DNA of 64,000 nucleotides from Sphingomonas sp. PP-CE-3A-406 (GCF_003688625.1 NZ_RCWY01000001.1:1302001-1366000); one strand, 5' to 3'; shown: positions 24,623 through 34,161, counted from the first letter of the stretch. Notes: generated from the sequence alone by a model not told the origin. A program made the numbers and translations.

Positions 24623-25050
24623 GCGACCGAGATGGCCGCTGCGCGCGGAGATGGCAATACCCTGTCATCAGGCAGCAGTGTCGGCGGATCTTACACATCG
24701 CGGATCGACGCTTCGGCAATTAACTAACATATGTGGCGTAGATCGGTGGGATACCGTGTTCTGGCACGCGCACTGCATCGTCTGTCACGTCACCGAACGC
24801 TGCGGCGTTCAAGCAGGGTGGATCGATCGCTACCGTCCGGTCTCGCATCGGTCCGCCCTCCCCGGTGCCTCTCAGGATTAAGATGCATCGATCGGTTTTC
24901 CCGTCATCCTGACGAAAGTCAGGATCCAGGGTAACGGGACGCAGCACCTCGTGGCTCTGGATCCTGACTTTCGTCAGGATGACGGGGGTGGGGTGAGGCA
25001 TGCTAGCCGAGGTGATCCCCGGATGCTTCGCCCCGCCCCCAGCGGAAACT
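24623..25050. other. Intergenic region upstream of the MBL gene
   Basis: About 430 bp with no credible gene. It contains a family E repeat (24900-24986), a small hairpin GAACGCTGCGGCGTTC near 24793-24810, and an AT-richer stretch around 24700-24740 that could carry the promoter of the minus-strand MBL gene. Confidence 0.55.
24900..24986. repeat. Family E inverted repeat
   Basis: Arms CCGTCATCCTGACGAAAGTC/AGGATCC and GGATCCTGACTTTCGTCAGG/ATGACGG are near-perfect complements over about 27 nt. Another full copy lies at 47693-47777 and a half copy at 46597-46633. Confidence 0.88.
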
Positions 25051-25386
25051 TCAGACCGTCTTCTGCTTCTCGAACAGCTGCGCCAGCTCACCGCTTTCGT
25101 ACATCTCCATCATGATGTCGGAGCCGCCGACGAACTCGCCGTCGACGTAGAGCTGCGGGATCGTCGGCCAGTCCGAATAGGCCTTGATGCCCTGGCGGAT
25201 GCCCTGGTCCTGCAACACGTCGACGCTCTCGAACTCGACTTCGAGATGGTTGAGGATCGCGATCGCGCGGCTGGAGAAGCCGCACTGCGGGAACAGCGGG
25301 CTGCCCTTCATGAACAATACCACGGGGCTGGCTTTGACAACCGCGTCGATGCGGGCGTTCGTGTCGTCGGTCATGTCTTGGGTCAT
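25051..25386 (-). CDS. grxD: Monothiol glutaredoxin, Grx4 type
   Basis: A 111-aa protein with the monothiol active site CGFS in GSPLFPQCGFSSRAIAIL (near residue 35), then WPTIPQLYVDGEFVGGSDIM for glutathione binding. Such proteins bind a [2Fe-2S] cluster with BolA and pass it to targets. It is the last gene of the DUF1476-bolA-grxD run, 11 bp after bolA. The start may be the second Met (MTDDTNARI). Confidence 0.95.
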   Translation of the reverse strand: MTQDMTDDTNARIDAVVKASPVVLFMKGSPLFPQCGFSSRAIAILNHLEVEFESVDVLQDQGIRQGIKAYSDWPTIPQLYVDGEFVGGSDIMMEMYESGELAQLFEKQKTV

Positions 25387-25397
25387 CTCCGGGGTCC

Positions 25398-25628
25398 TCA
25401 GGAAATTGCGGTGGTAAGCTGGAGCGCGTGCAGGACGCCGCCCATGCGGCCGCCGAGCGCGGCGTAGACCGCCTGGTGCTGCTTCACGCGGCTCATGCCG
25501 GCGAAGCTCGGTGCAACGACCTTGGCGGCGTAGTGATCGCCGTCACCGGCGAGATCGGTGATCTCGACCTGTGCATCGGGAATAGCGTCGCGGATCATCG
25601 TCGCGATGTCATCGGCGGCCATCGGCAT
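25398..25628 (-). CDS. BolA family protein
   Basis: A 76-aa BolA-like protein. The helix-turn core FAGMSRVKQHQAVYAALGGRM with its conserved His is present. BolA proteins form cluster-bridged heterodimers with monothiol glutaredoxins, matching the grxD gene directly downstream. GGAGG from the end of DUF1476 lies about 9 nt before ATG 25628. Confidence 0.92.
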   Translation of the reverse strand: MPMAADDIATMIRDAIPDAQVEITDLAGDGDHYAAKVVAPSFAGMSRVKQHQAVYAALGGRMGGVLHALQLTTAIS

Positions 25629-25629
25629 C

Positions 25630-25953
25630 TTATTGTGCCTCCAGCAACTGGCGGCGCGCTTCGATCATCTGCTGCGCGAGCGCGCGGCGGACGGTCGCCT
25701 CGTCGTGATCGAGCCCGGCTGCGGTCAGGTCGCCGACGAGCTTGCGTACGACGTCGTCGTCGCCGCCGCCTTCCATGTCGGCATGGACGAGCGCGGTGGC
25801 ATAGGCGTCGGTTTCTTCCGGCGTGAGCTGCATCTCATGCGCCGCCCAGCCGCCGAGCAGGCGATTGCGCCGCGCGGTGATGCGGAACGCCATCTCCTCC
25901 TCGCGCGCGAAATGCGCCTCGCTGGCGCGTTCGCGATCGTCGAAACTGGTCAT
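25630..25953 (-). CDS. DUF1476 protein, probable F1-ATPase zeta-type inhibitor
   Basis: A 107-aa protein starting MTSFDDRERASEAHFAREEE, the signature of DUF1476. In Paracoccus this family is the zeta subunit, whose N-terminal helix inhibits ATP hydrolysis by F1. All visible sequence is helical and charged, with the family's FRITARRNRLLGGWAAHEM block. The stop lies one base before the bolA start. The inhibitor role is by homology only. Confidence 0.88.
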   Translation of the reverse strand: MTSFDDRERASEAHFAREEEMAFRITARRNRLLGGWAAHEMQLTPEETDAYATALVHADMEGGGDDDVVRKLVGDLTAAGLDHDEATVRRALAQQMIEARRQLLEAQ

Positions 25954-26065
25954 TGCGCAAGTCCCCGGTACAGCCGTGTATCCAGCCGGAGATAGGTCGC
26001 GGACCGCGCATGCGCAATAATGGCCGTGGAACCAGGTGTCGCGAACCTCGGCGCAGGCGCCGAGG

Positions 26066-27064
26066 TCAGCCGACTTCGACCACCAGCTTACCGATCGCGC
26101 CGCGGGCGGCCATCTTGGCGATCGCCTTGCCGCCGTCTTCGAACGCGAAAACCTCCGTGACGCGCGGGGCGATCTTTCCGGCTTCCCACAGGTCAAACAG
26201 CGTTTCGATATGCGCCTGGTTCGCCTTCGGATCACGCGCCGCGAACGCGCCCCAGAACACGCCGCAGACGTCGCAGCTTTTGAGCAGCGTGAGGTTGAGC
26301 GGGAGTTTCGGGATGCCGGCGGGGAAGCCGACGACGAGATACTTGCCGTCCCACGCGATCGATCGGAGCGCAGGTTCGGCATAGTCGCCGCCGACCGGAT
26401 CGTAGATCACGTGTGCGCCGTCGCGACCGACTGCGGCCTTGAACTGTTCGGCAAGAGCCTTCGACTGGTCCTTGTCGAACGGGGCGCGGGCGTAGATCAG
26501 CGTTTCGTCGGCACCGGTGGACTTGGCGGCGGCGGCTTTTTCCTCGGACGAGACCGCGGCGACGACCTTCGCGCCGAACGCCTTGCCGAGTTCGATCGCG
26601 GCGAGCCCGACCCCGCCGGCCGCGCCGAGCACGAGCAGGGTCTGCCCCGCCTTGATATGGCCACGGTCGAGCAGTGCGTGGATCGTCGTGCCGTAAGTGA
26701 GGATCAGCGAGGCGCCCTCGGCGAAGCTGCGGCCTTCGGGGAGGCGGTAGAGCTTGGCGGGATCGGCAATGACCTTCTCGCACAAGCCGCCGTGACCGAG
26801 CATCGCGATGACGCGGTCGCCGACTTCCCAGCCGGTGACGCCCTCGCCGATCGAGTCGATCGTGCCGGCGATCTCGCCGCCCGGTGCGAACGGGCGCTGT
26901 GGCTTGAACTGGTATTTGTCCTCGATGATCAGGACGTCGGGGAAGTTGATCGCGCAGGCCTTGACCGCGACGACGACCTGTCCGGGGCCGGCTACCAGAT
27001 CGGGCAGCTCGACCATTTCCAGAGTTTCAGGTCCGCCGACCGCCTTCGACACCAATGCTCGCAT
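26066..27064 (-). CDS. NADPH:quinone oxidoreductase family protein (zinc-less MDR)
   Basis: A 332-aa medium-chain reductase with the quinone oxidoreductase pattern: a GroES-like N-terminal domain without zinc Cys ([19 protein letters not shown]), nucleotide fold [21 protein letters not shown] near residue 148, and [16 protein letters not shown]. It probably reduces quinones or enoyl compounds with NADPH. Its start overlaps the leuD 3' end by 38 nt, suggesting co-transcription with leuCD. Confidence 0.9.
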   Translation of the reverse strand: MRALVSKAVGGPETLEMVELPDLVAGPGQVVVAVKACAINFPDVLIIEDKYQFKPQRPFAPGGEIAGTIDSIGEGVTGWEVGDRVIAMLGHGGLCEKVIADPAKLYRLPEGRSFAEGASLILTYGTTIHALLDRGHIKAGQTLLVLGAAGGVGLAAIELGKAFGAKVVAAVSSEEKAAAAKSTGADETLIYARAPFDKDQSKALAEQFKAAVGRDGAHVIYDPVGGDYAEPALRSIAWDGKYLVVGFPAGIPKLPLNLTLLKSCDVCGVFWGAFAARDPKANQAHIETLFDLWEAGKIAPRVTEVFAFEDGGKAIAKMAARGAIGKLVVEVG

Positions 27065-27656
27065 ACCCGCTCTCCACCGTCGTCCAGGGGCGATTCGATG
27101 CGACCGCCTCCTCGAATTTCGAAATCTGGGTATCCCTTGCCAGCGTCAGGCCGACTTCGTCCAGCCCTTCCATGAGGCACTGGCGACGGAATGCGTCGAG
27201 TTCGAAGGTGAAGCGATCCTGGAACGGGGTAGTGACGGTCATCGTCTCGAGATCGACGGTGACGGTTTGATCCTTGGCAACCTCCAGCAGGCGGTCGATC
27301 GCCTCCTGAGGAAGCACGACGGGGACGATGCCGTTCTTGAACGCGTTGCCCGAGAAGATGTCGGAAAAGCTCGGCGCGATCACCGCGGTGATACCCATGT
27401 CGGCGAGCGCCCACGCGGCATGCTCGCGGCTGGAGCCACAGCCAAAATTACTGCCGGCAATGAGGATCGGCGACCCGGCATAGCGCGGGTCGTCGAAGAT
27501 GTTGCCGGGTTGCGCGCGAACCGTCTCGAACGCGCCGCGGCCGAGGCCGGTGCGCGTGATCGTCTTCAGCCAGTGCGCCGGGATGATGACGTCGGTGTCG
27601 ATGTTCTTCGCGCCCCAAGGATAGGCGCGGCCCGAGACGGTCGTGACGGGGGTCAT
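27027..27656 (-). CDS. leuD: 3-isopropylmalate dehydratase small subunit
   Basis: A 209-aa subunit with [22 protein letters not shown] at the N-terminus and the substrate loop [20 protein letters not shown] near residue 70. With LeuC it isomerises 2-isopropylmalate to 3-isopropylmalate in leucine synthesis. Its ATG overlaps the stop of a 34-aa ORF (ATGA), which in turn overlaps the leuC stop. Confidence 0.96.
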   Translation of the reverse strand: MTPVTTVSGRAYPWGAKNIDTDVIIPAHWLKTITRTGLGRGAFETVRAQPGNIFDDPRYAGSPILIAGSNFGCGSSREHAAWALADMGITAVIAPSFSDIFSGNAFKNGIVPVVLPQEAIDRLLEVAKDQTVTVDLETMTVTTPFQDRFTFELDAFRRQCLMEGLDEVGLTLARDTQISKFEEAVASNRPWTTVESGYASIGVEGGRRT

Positions 27657-27757
27657 CGCTGTTCCGTGCGCTCCGGAACCACACGCGCCGATGCGACATA
27701 GGCCGCGACGCCGCTGATCATCGCGCCAGCTGCCAGCAGTACGAAAACCTTCTTCAT
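27653..27757 (-). CDS. Tiny membrane ORF (34 aa) between leuC and leuD
   Basis: ATG 27757 overlaps the leuC stop (ATGA), and its TGA overlaps the leuD ATG (ATGA again). The peptide starts [20 protein letters not shown] and ends [10 protein letters not shown]: two Lys, one membrane helix, a charged tail. The ORF fills the whole gap between leuC and leuD with coupling at both ends, which argues for real translation; its other use may be to carry ribosomes into leuD. No family recognised. Confidence 0.65.
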   Translation of the reverse strand: MKKVFVLLAAGAMISGVAAYVASARVVPERTEQR

Positions 27758-29205
27758 GCTCCCACCCCTATCATATCACGCCCCATCAACTCTCTGACGT
27801 CGCTCAGCTTACCGGTCACCGCCGCCGCCGCCGCCATCGCGGGTGATACCAGATGCGTGCGCGCTCCGGGACCCTGTCTGCCGACGAAATTACGGTTCGA
27901 CGTGGAAGCGCAACGCTCCCCCGCAGGGACTTTGTCCGGGTTCATCGCGAGGCACATCGAACAGCCCGGCTCGCGCCATTCGAAACCGGCGGCGATGAAG
28001 ATCCGATCGAGCCCTTCAGCCTCAGCCTGCCGCTTCACGAGTCCCGATCCGGGGACGACGAGCGCGCGGACGCCGGTCGCGACATGGCGACCGTCGGCGA
28101 TCGCCGCAGCGGCGCGCAGATCCTCGATGCGGCTATTGGTGCAGCTGCCGATGAAGACGTGCTGGATCGGCACGTCGCGCATCGCGGTGCCGGCGGTGAG
28201 GCCCATGTAATCGAGCGACTTCTGCGCGGCGGCCTGCTTGGCGGGATCAGCGAAGCTCGATGGTTCGGGGACGAATCCAGTGATCGGCACGACGTCCTCG
28301 GGGCTGGTGCCCCAGGTGAGGCCGGGAGCGATGTCAGCGGCGTCGAGCGTGACGGACTTGTCGTAACGCGCGCCGGGGTCGGTGGCGAGACTGCGCCACC
28401 ATGTGACGGCCTTGTCCCAGTTCTCGCCGGTCGGGGCCATCGGGCGGCCCTTGAGGTACGCGAAGGTCGTGTCGTCGGGCGCGATCAGGCCCGCCCGCGC
28501 GCCCGCCTCGATCGACATGTTGGCGATCGTCAGGCGACCCTCGATCGACATCGCGCGGATGACGCTGCCGGTGAATTCGATGACGTGGCCGGTGCCGCCG
28601 GCTGCGCCGATCTTGCCGATGATCGCGAGGATGACGTCCTTGGGGCTGACGCCGAAACCGAGCTCGCCGTCGACGCGGACTTCCATCGTCTTGGCCTGCG
28701 AGAGCAACAGCGTCTGCGTGGCGAGGACGTGCTCGACCTCGCTGGTGCCGATTCCGAACGCGAGCGCGCCGAGTGCGCCGTGCGCGGAGGTGTGGCTGTC
28801 GCCGCAGACCAGCGTGGTGCCGGGGAGCGTGAAGCCCTGCTCCGGGCCAACGACGTGGACGATGCCCTGCTCAATCGCAGTCGCGTCGATATAATCGATG
28901 CCGAACTCGCTGGTGTTGCGGCGGAGCGCGTCGAGCTGTTGCGCGCTTTCGGGATCGGCGATCGGCAGGACGCGACCGGCGGCGTCTTTCCGCGCGGTGG
29001 TCGGGAGGTTGTGATCCGGGACGGCGAGCGTCAGGTCGGGGCGGCGGACCTTGCGGCCTGCGACGCGGAGACCTTCGAAAGCCTGCGGGCTGGTGACTTC
29101 GTGGACGAGGTGGCGGTCGATATAGATCAGGCAGGTGCCGTCGTCGCGGCGTTCGACGACGTGCGCCGCCCAGATCTTTTCGTACAGCGTTTGCAGAGTG
29201 GCCAT
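27754..29205 (-). CDS. leuC: 3-isopropylmalate dehydratase large subunit
   Basis: A 483-aa aconitase-family subunit. [4Fe-4S] ligands lie in [15 protein letters not shown] (near residue 350) and [11 protein letters not shown]; other blocks are [57 protein letters not shown] 29205 gives the family start [12 protein letters not shown]. No SD is visible ahead of it; a strong hairpin lies about 18 nt upstream instead. Confidence 0.96.
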   Translation of the reverse strand: MATLQTLYEKIWAAHVVERRDDGTCLIYIDRHLVHEVTSPQAFEGLRVAGRKVRRPDLTLAVPDHNLPTTARKDAAGRVLPIADPESAQQLDALRRNTSEFGIDYIDATAIEQGIVHVVGPEQGFTLPGTTLVCGDSHTSAHGALGALAFGIGTSEVEHVLATQTLLLSQAKTMEVRVDGELGFGVSPKDVILAIIGKIGAAGGTGHVIEFTGSVIRAMSIEGRLTIANMSIEAGARAGLIAPDDTTFAYLKGRPMAPTGENWDKAVTWWRSLATDPGARYDKSVTLDAADIAPGLTWGTSPEDVVPITGFVPEPSSFADPAKQAAAQKSLDYMGLTAGTAMRDVPIQHVFIGSCTNSRIEDLRAAAAIADGRHVATGVRALVVPGSGLVKRQAEAEGLDRIFIAAGFEWREPGCSMCLAMNPDKVPAGERCASTSNRNFVGRQGPGARTHLVSPAMAAAAAVTGKLSDVRELMGRDMIGVGA

Positions 29206-29222
29206 GATGGGCGGGCGTTTAA

Positions 29223-29263
29223 CCGATAGTTGCGCCCGGGCAAAGCCCCGGCGCAACTATCGG
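29223..29263 (-). terminator. Strong hairpin between the orphan gene and leuC
   Basis: A 14-bp perfect stem, CCGATAGTTGCGCC/GGCGCAACTATCGG, extended by three more pairs after one C-C mismatch, loop CAAAG. On the minus strand it lies 33 nt after the orphan gene stop and about 18 nt before the leuC ATG. No T-run follows (TTAAACG). It may terminate the upstream transcript or affect leuC translation. Confidence 0.6.
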
Positions 29264-29295
29264 CCTTGATCCATGCAGACATCGCCGCATTCAGC

Positions 29296-30516
29296 CTATG
29301 CGTCCTGCGCGAGATCCTTCACGGACGACACCAGGACACCGACGACGATCGGATTGCCGAGCGCCGATGTCGTCGTCACGACCAGATTGCTGGACGCATT
29401 GAACGTCGTGCTCGTATTGGTCGTGCTGTCGGAGCTGTTGCTGACGTAATAGGGCCAGCAACCATAGCCCTCGTTGCTCTGCGCTGTGGCATAGGTCTGC
29501 TCCGCGGTACTGAACGCCTGCGACGATGTCGTTATCGTCGACGTACCGTCGGCGATGATCAAGCTGGTGACGACATATTGCATCGACCCCTCGGGACCGA
29601 ACAGCGCATCCCACTGCGTCAGATCGGTCCATACCGCGGCCGTCTTGTTGTTGTAGGCGTAGGCCAGTGCGGCGCCATAATACCACGGCAGATAGGTCGT
29701 CTTGTCGGCGTCGATCGATTCACCGGAGAGCGGCAGCGCCGCCACGTTGATGAAATGATCGTAGGACACCGCGACCGTGAAGGAGGACGAGGCGAACGTC
29801 TGTGAGAAATCTGTCGATGCCGAACTGCTCGACTTGGAATAGAAGTACGTCCCGCCGGTCGAGCTGCTGCTGTTCGCCCAGGAATTGCTGATGTCCGACG
29901 AGGCTTGGGCCGACTCCATCGTAAAATTCACGCTGGGTGCGACGCCGATGTCGCCCAGTACCCCTTCATAGGTCTGGTTGAATGCCGCCGGGCCGCCGAG
30001 CGGCAGGTTCAATTGCAACTCCTGCGCGATGTAGATCGGATTCTCGAATCCGGCGCGGTACAGCGTATAGCATTGCGCAGCGGATCCGGGGTTCGGCACC
30101 AATTCCGCCATCGACCAGTTCTGGAACAGATTCTGCAACGCGGTCTGCAGAACGATCGCGGAATCGCTGAATGCGGAGGGATTGGCCTTGAAATAGGCGC
30201 TCTTCGCGGCGGCCCAGGACTTCGTGTTGTCCGCGCCCATCGCCTTGTTCAGATCCGCCACACTCGAAGCCTGAACGAACGACAGCAGCGAGGTGTATTG
30301 GCTCGAAAGGCTGACCAGCGTGTCGGGCGAATAATATTGGATAACCGTGTCGGCGGGCAGCGCGTCCATCATGTCCCAGAGTTCATCGGTCGTCCGCGGC
30401 AGGATGACGTCACCCTGGCAGAGCTGGAACTCCTCCACCGACAGGTTGAGCTCCTTGGCCAGCGTATTGTACCATTTTGCGTTCACCGTATCGAGAACCG
30501 TGCCGGGATCTGACAT
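29296..30516 (-). CDS. Orphan protein of unknown function, Ser/Thr-rich, 406 aa
   Basis: ATG 30516 has AGGAA 6 nt upstream. The first 170 residues look helical (KWYNTLAKELNLSVEEFQLC, LNKAMGADNTKSWAAAKSAY). From about 190 onward the sequence is beta-like and Ser/Thr-rich, with alternating small-polar and aromatic residues in about 202-250 (SSSSTGGTYFYSKSSSSAST) and another Ser/Thr/Asn-rich stretch at 355-385. There is no signal peptide or membrane helix, and three Cys. Base composition is visibly less GC-rich than the neighbours. It has its own promoter region and no functional partners. The alternating Ser/Thr stretch recalls the membrane-inserting strands of some beta pore-formers, but this is only a visual similarity. 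Confidence 0.75.
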   Translation of the reverse strand: MSDPGTVLDTVNAKWYNTLAKELNLSVEEFQLCQGDVILPRTTDELWDMMDALPADTVIQYYSPDTLVSLSSQYTSLLSFVQASSVADLNKAMGADNTKSWAAAKSAYFKANPSAFSDSAIVLQTALQNLFQNWSMAELVPNPGSAAQCYTLYRAGFENPIYIAQELQLNLPLGGPAAFNQTYEGVLGDIGVAPSVNFTMESAQASSDISNSWANSSSSTGGTYFYSKSSSSASTDFSQTFASSSFTVAVSYDHFINVAALPLSGESIDADKTTYLPWYYGAALAYAYNNKTAAVWTDLTQWDALFGPEGSMQYVVTSLIIADGTSTITTSSQAFSTAEQTYATAQSNEGYGCWPYYVSNSSDSTTNTSTTFNASSNLVVTTTSALGNPIVVGVLVSSVKDLAQDA

Positions 30517-30748
30517 GACTTTCCTTTCAGGAAAAAGACGCAGATATACACCAGGCAAAGATTACAGATCCTCTCCCGACGTTCCAGCGCCATCTGCAAG
30601 GTCGGACTCTTTGGTTACTATCGTCAACGACGACAGCGTCCATTATGAAGCATTACAGGATCATTAAGGATCTCTGTCGCGACAGTAGCATCAACGAATC
30701 CAATAGTATCGTGTCCGATATGGCTGGAGGTGCGAACTATCGAAATTC
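30517..30748. other. AT-richer intergenic region upstream of the orphan gene
   Basis: Upstream of the orphan minus-strand gene the sequence is AT-richer than the surroundings (around 30600-30750) and should hold its promoter. I cannot assign -35/-10 boxes with confidence. No repeat family is present. Confidence 0.45.
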
Positions 30749-31651
30749 TTAGCGGACGGCGGGGGCGCTCGCCGTTACGTCGAGTACGCGGTTCAGGAAC
30801 GCGACGCTATCGGCGAGCACCGGTGCTTTGCCGCGGAACGGCTTCGAGAGCGCCATCGCGACGTTCTCGTGGCTCAAACCGGGGTAATCGATGTGCGTTA
30901 CCGGCGCGCCGAGTGCCTTCAGCCGCGCGGTGAGGTTGATCGCGTTGTGCGGCTTGACCTGCGTGTCGTCGCCGGCGGTGATCAGCAGCATCGGCGGGGC
31001 GTCCGCCCGGGCGAAGTGGATCGGCTGGGTCATCACCGGCTCGGCGGCGCCCTGCATCGCGTCGATCGCGCGCTTGGCGGTGAAGGGGTAGAAGTCGTAC
31101 GGGCCGCACAGGCCGACCGCGGCCTTGATGATGTGCGGGTCGACGCCCTCCGCCTTCAGCCAGCGCTGGTCGAGCGTCAGCATCGCGACGGTGTAGGCGC
31201 CGGCGGAGTGGCCGGCGACGGCGATCCGGTTCGGGTCGCCGCCGGACTGTGCGATGTGGTCGCGGGTCCACTTTACCGCTTCGGCTCCGTCCTGGAGGAA
31301 AGCGGGGAAGCGGACGTCCGGCACTTTGCGGTAGTCGGGCATGACGACGACGTAACCCGCCTTCGCATAGGCGCGCGCGGCGAACGCATAGGCACCGCGC
31401 GAGCCGTGGACCCAGCCGCCGCCGTACCAGAAGATCAACACCGGCAGGCCGGTCTTCGCGCCACCAGACGGGCGCCAGACGTCGAGCTTCTGGCCGTGCG
31501 TGCCGAACGGGACGCCTTCGCGGATGCGCGCGGTGCCGCGACCGCCACCCATTACGCCGTCGAGGACGCTGAGCGTGCCGGGGCCCGCGGTGAACGCCGT
31601 GCCTGCGATCAGGATGACGATCAGCGCTATGACGATCGCGGCGCGGCGCAT
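30749..31651 (-). CDS. Alpha/beta hydrolase (BD-FAE/carboxylesterase type), exported or anchored
   Basis: A 300-aa hydrolase with an N-terminal hydrophobic signal/anchor (IVIALIVILIAGTAFTAGPG). Esterase features: the oxyanion block WYGGGWVHGSRGAY, nucleophile elbow GHSAGAYTV (Ser near residue 147), acid in AGDDTQVKP, His in LSHENV. Probably cleaves esters in the periplasm. The ATG overlaps the stop of the upstream GST gene (ATGA). Confidence 0.88.
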   Translation of the reverse strand: MRRAAIVIALIVILIAGTAFTAGPGTLSVLDGVMGGGRGTARIREGVPFGTHGQKLDVWRPSGGAKTGLPVLIFWYGGGWVHGSRGAYAFAARAYAKAGYVVVMPDYRKVPDVRFPAFLQDGAEAVKWTRDHIAQSGGDPNRIAVAGHSAGAYTVAMLTLDQRWLKAEGVDPHIIKAAVGLCGPYDFYPFTAKRAIDAMQGAAEPVMTQPIHFARADAPPMLLITAGDDTQVKPHNAINLTARLKALGAPVTHIDYPGLSHENVAMALSKPFRGKAPVLADSVAFLNRVLDVTASAPAVR

Positions 31652-32334
31652 CAGCGGCGGAAGTCCGCGGTGATCGATCCGCAAGCGGCGAGGTCGGCCT
31701 CGTGGCTTTCCTCGCGCCATGTCTCGGCCAGCGCTGTCGCTTCCCATTCGCGCATCGCCGGGTGCGCGATGATCCGCTCGACCCAGGCGAGGCCAGCCGC
31801 ACCGACGTCGATCCCGTAGGTCCGGGCGCGAAACGCGACCGGCGCGTAGAAGGCATCGACGGCGGTGAACTCGGCGCCGGCGAGCCAGGGGCCACCGAAC
31901 CGATCGAGTCCCTCGCTCCAGAGTTCGGCGATCCGCGCGACGTCGCGGTCGAGCGCGTCGCTACCAGGGGCGGCATTCACGCGGACGCCGACGTTCATCG
32001 TCCGCTCGTTGCGGAGCGCGGAGAACCCGCCATGCATCTCCGCCGTCGCGCAGATCGCCCACGCGCGTGCCTCGGCGTCGACCGGCCAGACGCCGTCATG
32101 ACGCTCGGCGAGGTAGAGGACGATGCCGAGCGAGTCCCATACCGTCCGCTCGCCGTCGATCAGCACCGGCACTTGCCCGGTCGGCGAGAAGGCGCGGAAC
32201 GCCTCGTAATTGACGGGCTCCAGGAACGGCTCGATCCGGTCCTCGAAGTCGATGCCGAGCGCCTTCATCAAGACCCAGGGGCGCAGCGACCAGCTCGAGT
32301 AATTGCGGTTCGCGGTGACGAGGGTGTAGCGCAT
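31651..32334 (-). CDS. Glutathione S-transferase family protein
   Basis: A 227-aa GST. The N-terminal thioredoxin-like domain has NRNYSSWSLRPWVLMKALGI (Ser likely active) and TGQVPVLIDGERTVWDSLGI for glutathione binding; the C-terminal helical domain has LAGAEFTAVDAFYAPVAFR. It begins at the scoB stop (TGATG) and ends within the hydrolase start, so it is the middle of a tightly packed run. Confidence 0.9.
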   Translation of the reverse strand: MRYTLVTANRNYSSWSLRPWVLMKALGIDFEDRIEPFLEPVNYEAFRAFSPTGQVPVLIDGERTVWDSLGIVLYLAERHDGVWPVDAEARAWAICATAEMHGGFSALRNERTMNVGVRVNAAPGSDALDRDVARIAELWSEGLDRFGGPWLAGAEFTAVDAFYAPVAFRARTYGIDVGAAGLAWVERIIAHPAMREWEATALAETWREESHEADLAACGSITADFRR

Positions 32335-32969
32335 CAGGCGGTGTAGCGCGCGGTAGTCTTCGCGGCGATCTCGTCCGCGGTGACGCCGGGCGCCATCTCG
32401 ACCAGCTTGAACGGGCTGTCGTGATCGGGACGCTGGAACACGGCGAGGTCGGTGACGATCATGTCGACGACGTTCTTGCCGGTCAGCGGCAGCGTGCACG
32501 ACGGGATGAACTTGGGGCTTCCGTCCTTGGCATTGTGGTCCATCACGACGATGATCTGCTTGACGCCCGCGACGAGATCCATCGCGCCGCCCATGCCCTT
32601 GATCATCTTGCCGGGGATCATCCAGTTGGCGATGTCGCCGCCTTCGCTGACCTCCATCGCGCCCAGCACCGTGAGGTCGATATGGCCACCGCGGATCATC
32701 GCGAAGCTGTCCGACGAGCTGAAATACACCGACGAAGGGAGTTCGCTGATCGTCTGCTTGCCGGCGTTGATCAGGTCGGCGTCCTCTTCGCCCGCGTACG
32801 GGAACGGACCGATCCCGAGCATGCCGTTTTCGGACTGGAGCGTGACGGTCATGCCCTCGGGGATGTTGTTCGCGACCAGCGTCGGGATGCCGATGCCGAG
32901 ATTGACGTAATAGCCGTCCTTCAGTTCTTGCGCCGCGCGCGCGGCCATCTGGTTACGGTCCCAGGGCAT
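32334..32969 (-). CDS. scoB: 3-oxoacid CoA-transferase subunit B
   Basis: A 211-aa beta subunit. The catalytic Glu lies in [14 protein letters not shown] (near residue 47), which forms the CoA thioester; [13 protein letters not shown] precedes it. It pairs with ScoA, encoded about 1.4 kb upstream on the same strand, to move CoA from succinyl-CoA to acetoacetate in ketone-body use. Its ATG touches the DUF5076 stop. Confidence 0.95.
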   Translation of the reverse strand: MPWDRNQMAARAAQELKDGYYVNLGIGIPTLVANNIPEGMTVTLQSENGMLGIGPFPYAGEEDADLINAGKQTISELPSSVYFSSSDSFAMIRGGHIDLTVLGAMEVSEGGDIANWMIPGKMIKGMGGAMDLVAGVKQIIVVMDHNAKDGSPKFIPSCTLPLTGKNVVDMIVTDLAVFQRPDHDSPFKLVEMAPGVTADEIAAKTTARYTA

Positions 32970-33277
32970 CAGTGCATTCCTTCCTGGATGGTGGTGATGG
33001 TCGTGAATTGTTCGCGGAGCTCGGTGCCGACGCCGTCGACGATCGCCTGCAACGCGGCGTCCTCCTCTAGGCCCCAGGTGCCCGCATAGGCGCGCGCGGC
33101 GTGGCGGATCGTGTCGGCGAGAAGGTAGCCGAACACGGTCGGATCCTCGAGGATGCCCGCGTCGATCAGCACGTTGCTGCCGGCGCCGTTGGTGATCCAG
33201 ATGCGCGCGACCTCGACCGATTCGCTGGTGAGTTGCGCGCCCTTGTCGAGCGCGATCGCGTTTGGGTGGTCGGCCAT
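32969..33277 (-). CDS. DUF5076 domain protein
   Basis: A 102-aa protein, [20 protein letters not shown] then [20 protein letters not shown] and [20 protein letters not shown], matching DUF5076. Function unknown. Genes of this family sit next to sco genes in sphingomonads as far as I recall. It overlaps its neighbours by one base at each end. Confidence 0.85.
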   Translation of the reverse strand: MADHPNAIALDKGAQLTSESVEVARIWITNGAGSNVLIDAGILEDPTVFGYLLADTIRHAARAYAGTWGLEEDAALQAIVDGVGTELREQFTTITTIQEGMH

Positions 33278-34161
33278 CAGCGTACGCCTCCTGTCGGGGC
33301 CCAGCGGACTGCTGGCGGGAATACCTCGTCGCGGTTGCCTTTCAGCGCGGTGCCGTAGACCGGGTTGGGGAGGACGAACCACCCTGCGCCCCATTTCGCG
33401 GCGATCACTGGCGACTGGACGGCGGCGCGCCGCGCGGCGGGGGTCTGGCCGGCGTTGAAGAGGTCGCTGAAATCGCCGAGCTGGTCGCCGCCCATCGCGA
33501 TGACGCAGTATTTTGCGGCGATCGTTGCGCGACGGCCGTCCTTCTTCGAGCCCATCGCGTCGTCGCCGGCGAGGAACAGCGTCTCGCCGTGGCGCGCGGG
33601 CCCGAGGCCTGCGGCTTCGATCGCGGCCTCGGTCTGTGCGGCGTTGGCGGCGGAGCGGTTGGTGTTGAAGATCACGGTGACGCCCATCGCGCGGAGTTGG
33701 TTGAGCGCGGCGAGCGCGCCGGGGACGGGGGCGACCTGCTTGACGCCGGTGCGCTCCCAGTCCTGCCAGCGCGGGTCGGACCAGGGTTGGCCGGAGGACG
33801 CGTCGTATTCGAAGCCGAGGTTGAGAAGCACGGTTTCGTCGACGTCGAAGACCGCGGCTTTTGGCTTGGTGCCGCAGGTGGTCCAGGCGGGGGCGGCTAG
33901 CGAGGCGCCTTGGGCGAGGACGACGGAGGTTGGAGTGCGTTGAGTGCGGACGTAGCCGACGAGCGCGTTCCAGGCCTGGATGCTGACCGCGGCGGCTTCG
34001 CCCGAGGCGTAGAGATACTGCATGCCGGCTGGGACGCCGTCGACGGTGACGGGCGCGGAGACAGTCGGCGTCGCTGCGATCGAGGTCGGCGCGGAGACGC
34101 TGACGCAGCCTTGAAGCGCCAGTGCCCCTGCGAACGCAGGGGCCCAGGATACCACCCGCAC
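33277..34161 (-). CDS. HAD-superfamily acid phosphatase, e(P4)-type lipoprotein
   Basis: About 294 aa. The HAD nucleophile motif [10 protein letters not shown] is near residue 100, motif II is FNTNRSAAN, and the later [13 protein letters not shown] and [11 protein letters not shown] supply Lys and metal Asp residues, as in class B/C acid phosphatases. The mature part starts after an LQGC lipobox, so it should be an outer-membrane lipoprotein that removes phosphate from nucleotides. The signal peptide ([17 protein letters not shown]) is encoded by repeat DNA. Start uncertain: GTG 34161 gives a normal-length signal; ATG 34224 lies inside the next repeat. It splits scoA from DUF5076-scoB. Confidence 0.82.
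   Translation of the reverse strand: MRVVSWAPAFAGALALQGCVSVSAPTSIAATPTVSAPVTVDGVPAGMQYLYASGEAAAVSIQAWNALVGYVRTQRTPTSVVLAQGASLAAPAWTTCGTKPKAAVFDVDETVLLNLGFEYDASSGQPWSDPRWQDWERTGVKQVAPVPGALAALNQLRAMGVTVIFNTNRSAANAAQTEAAIEAAGLGPARHGETLFLAGDDAMGSKKDGRRATIAAKYCVIAMGGDQLGDFSDLFNAGQTPAARRAAVQSPVIAAKWGAGWFVLPNPVYGTALKGNRDEVFPPAVRWAPTGGVR

Noticed and set aside
27853..29229. 458-aa plus-strand ORF opposite leuC
   Set aside because: Antisense shadow of leuC, with no SD and Arg/Ala/Asp-rich random composition.
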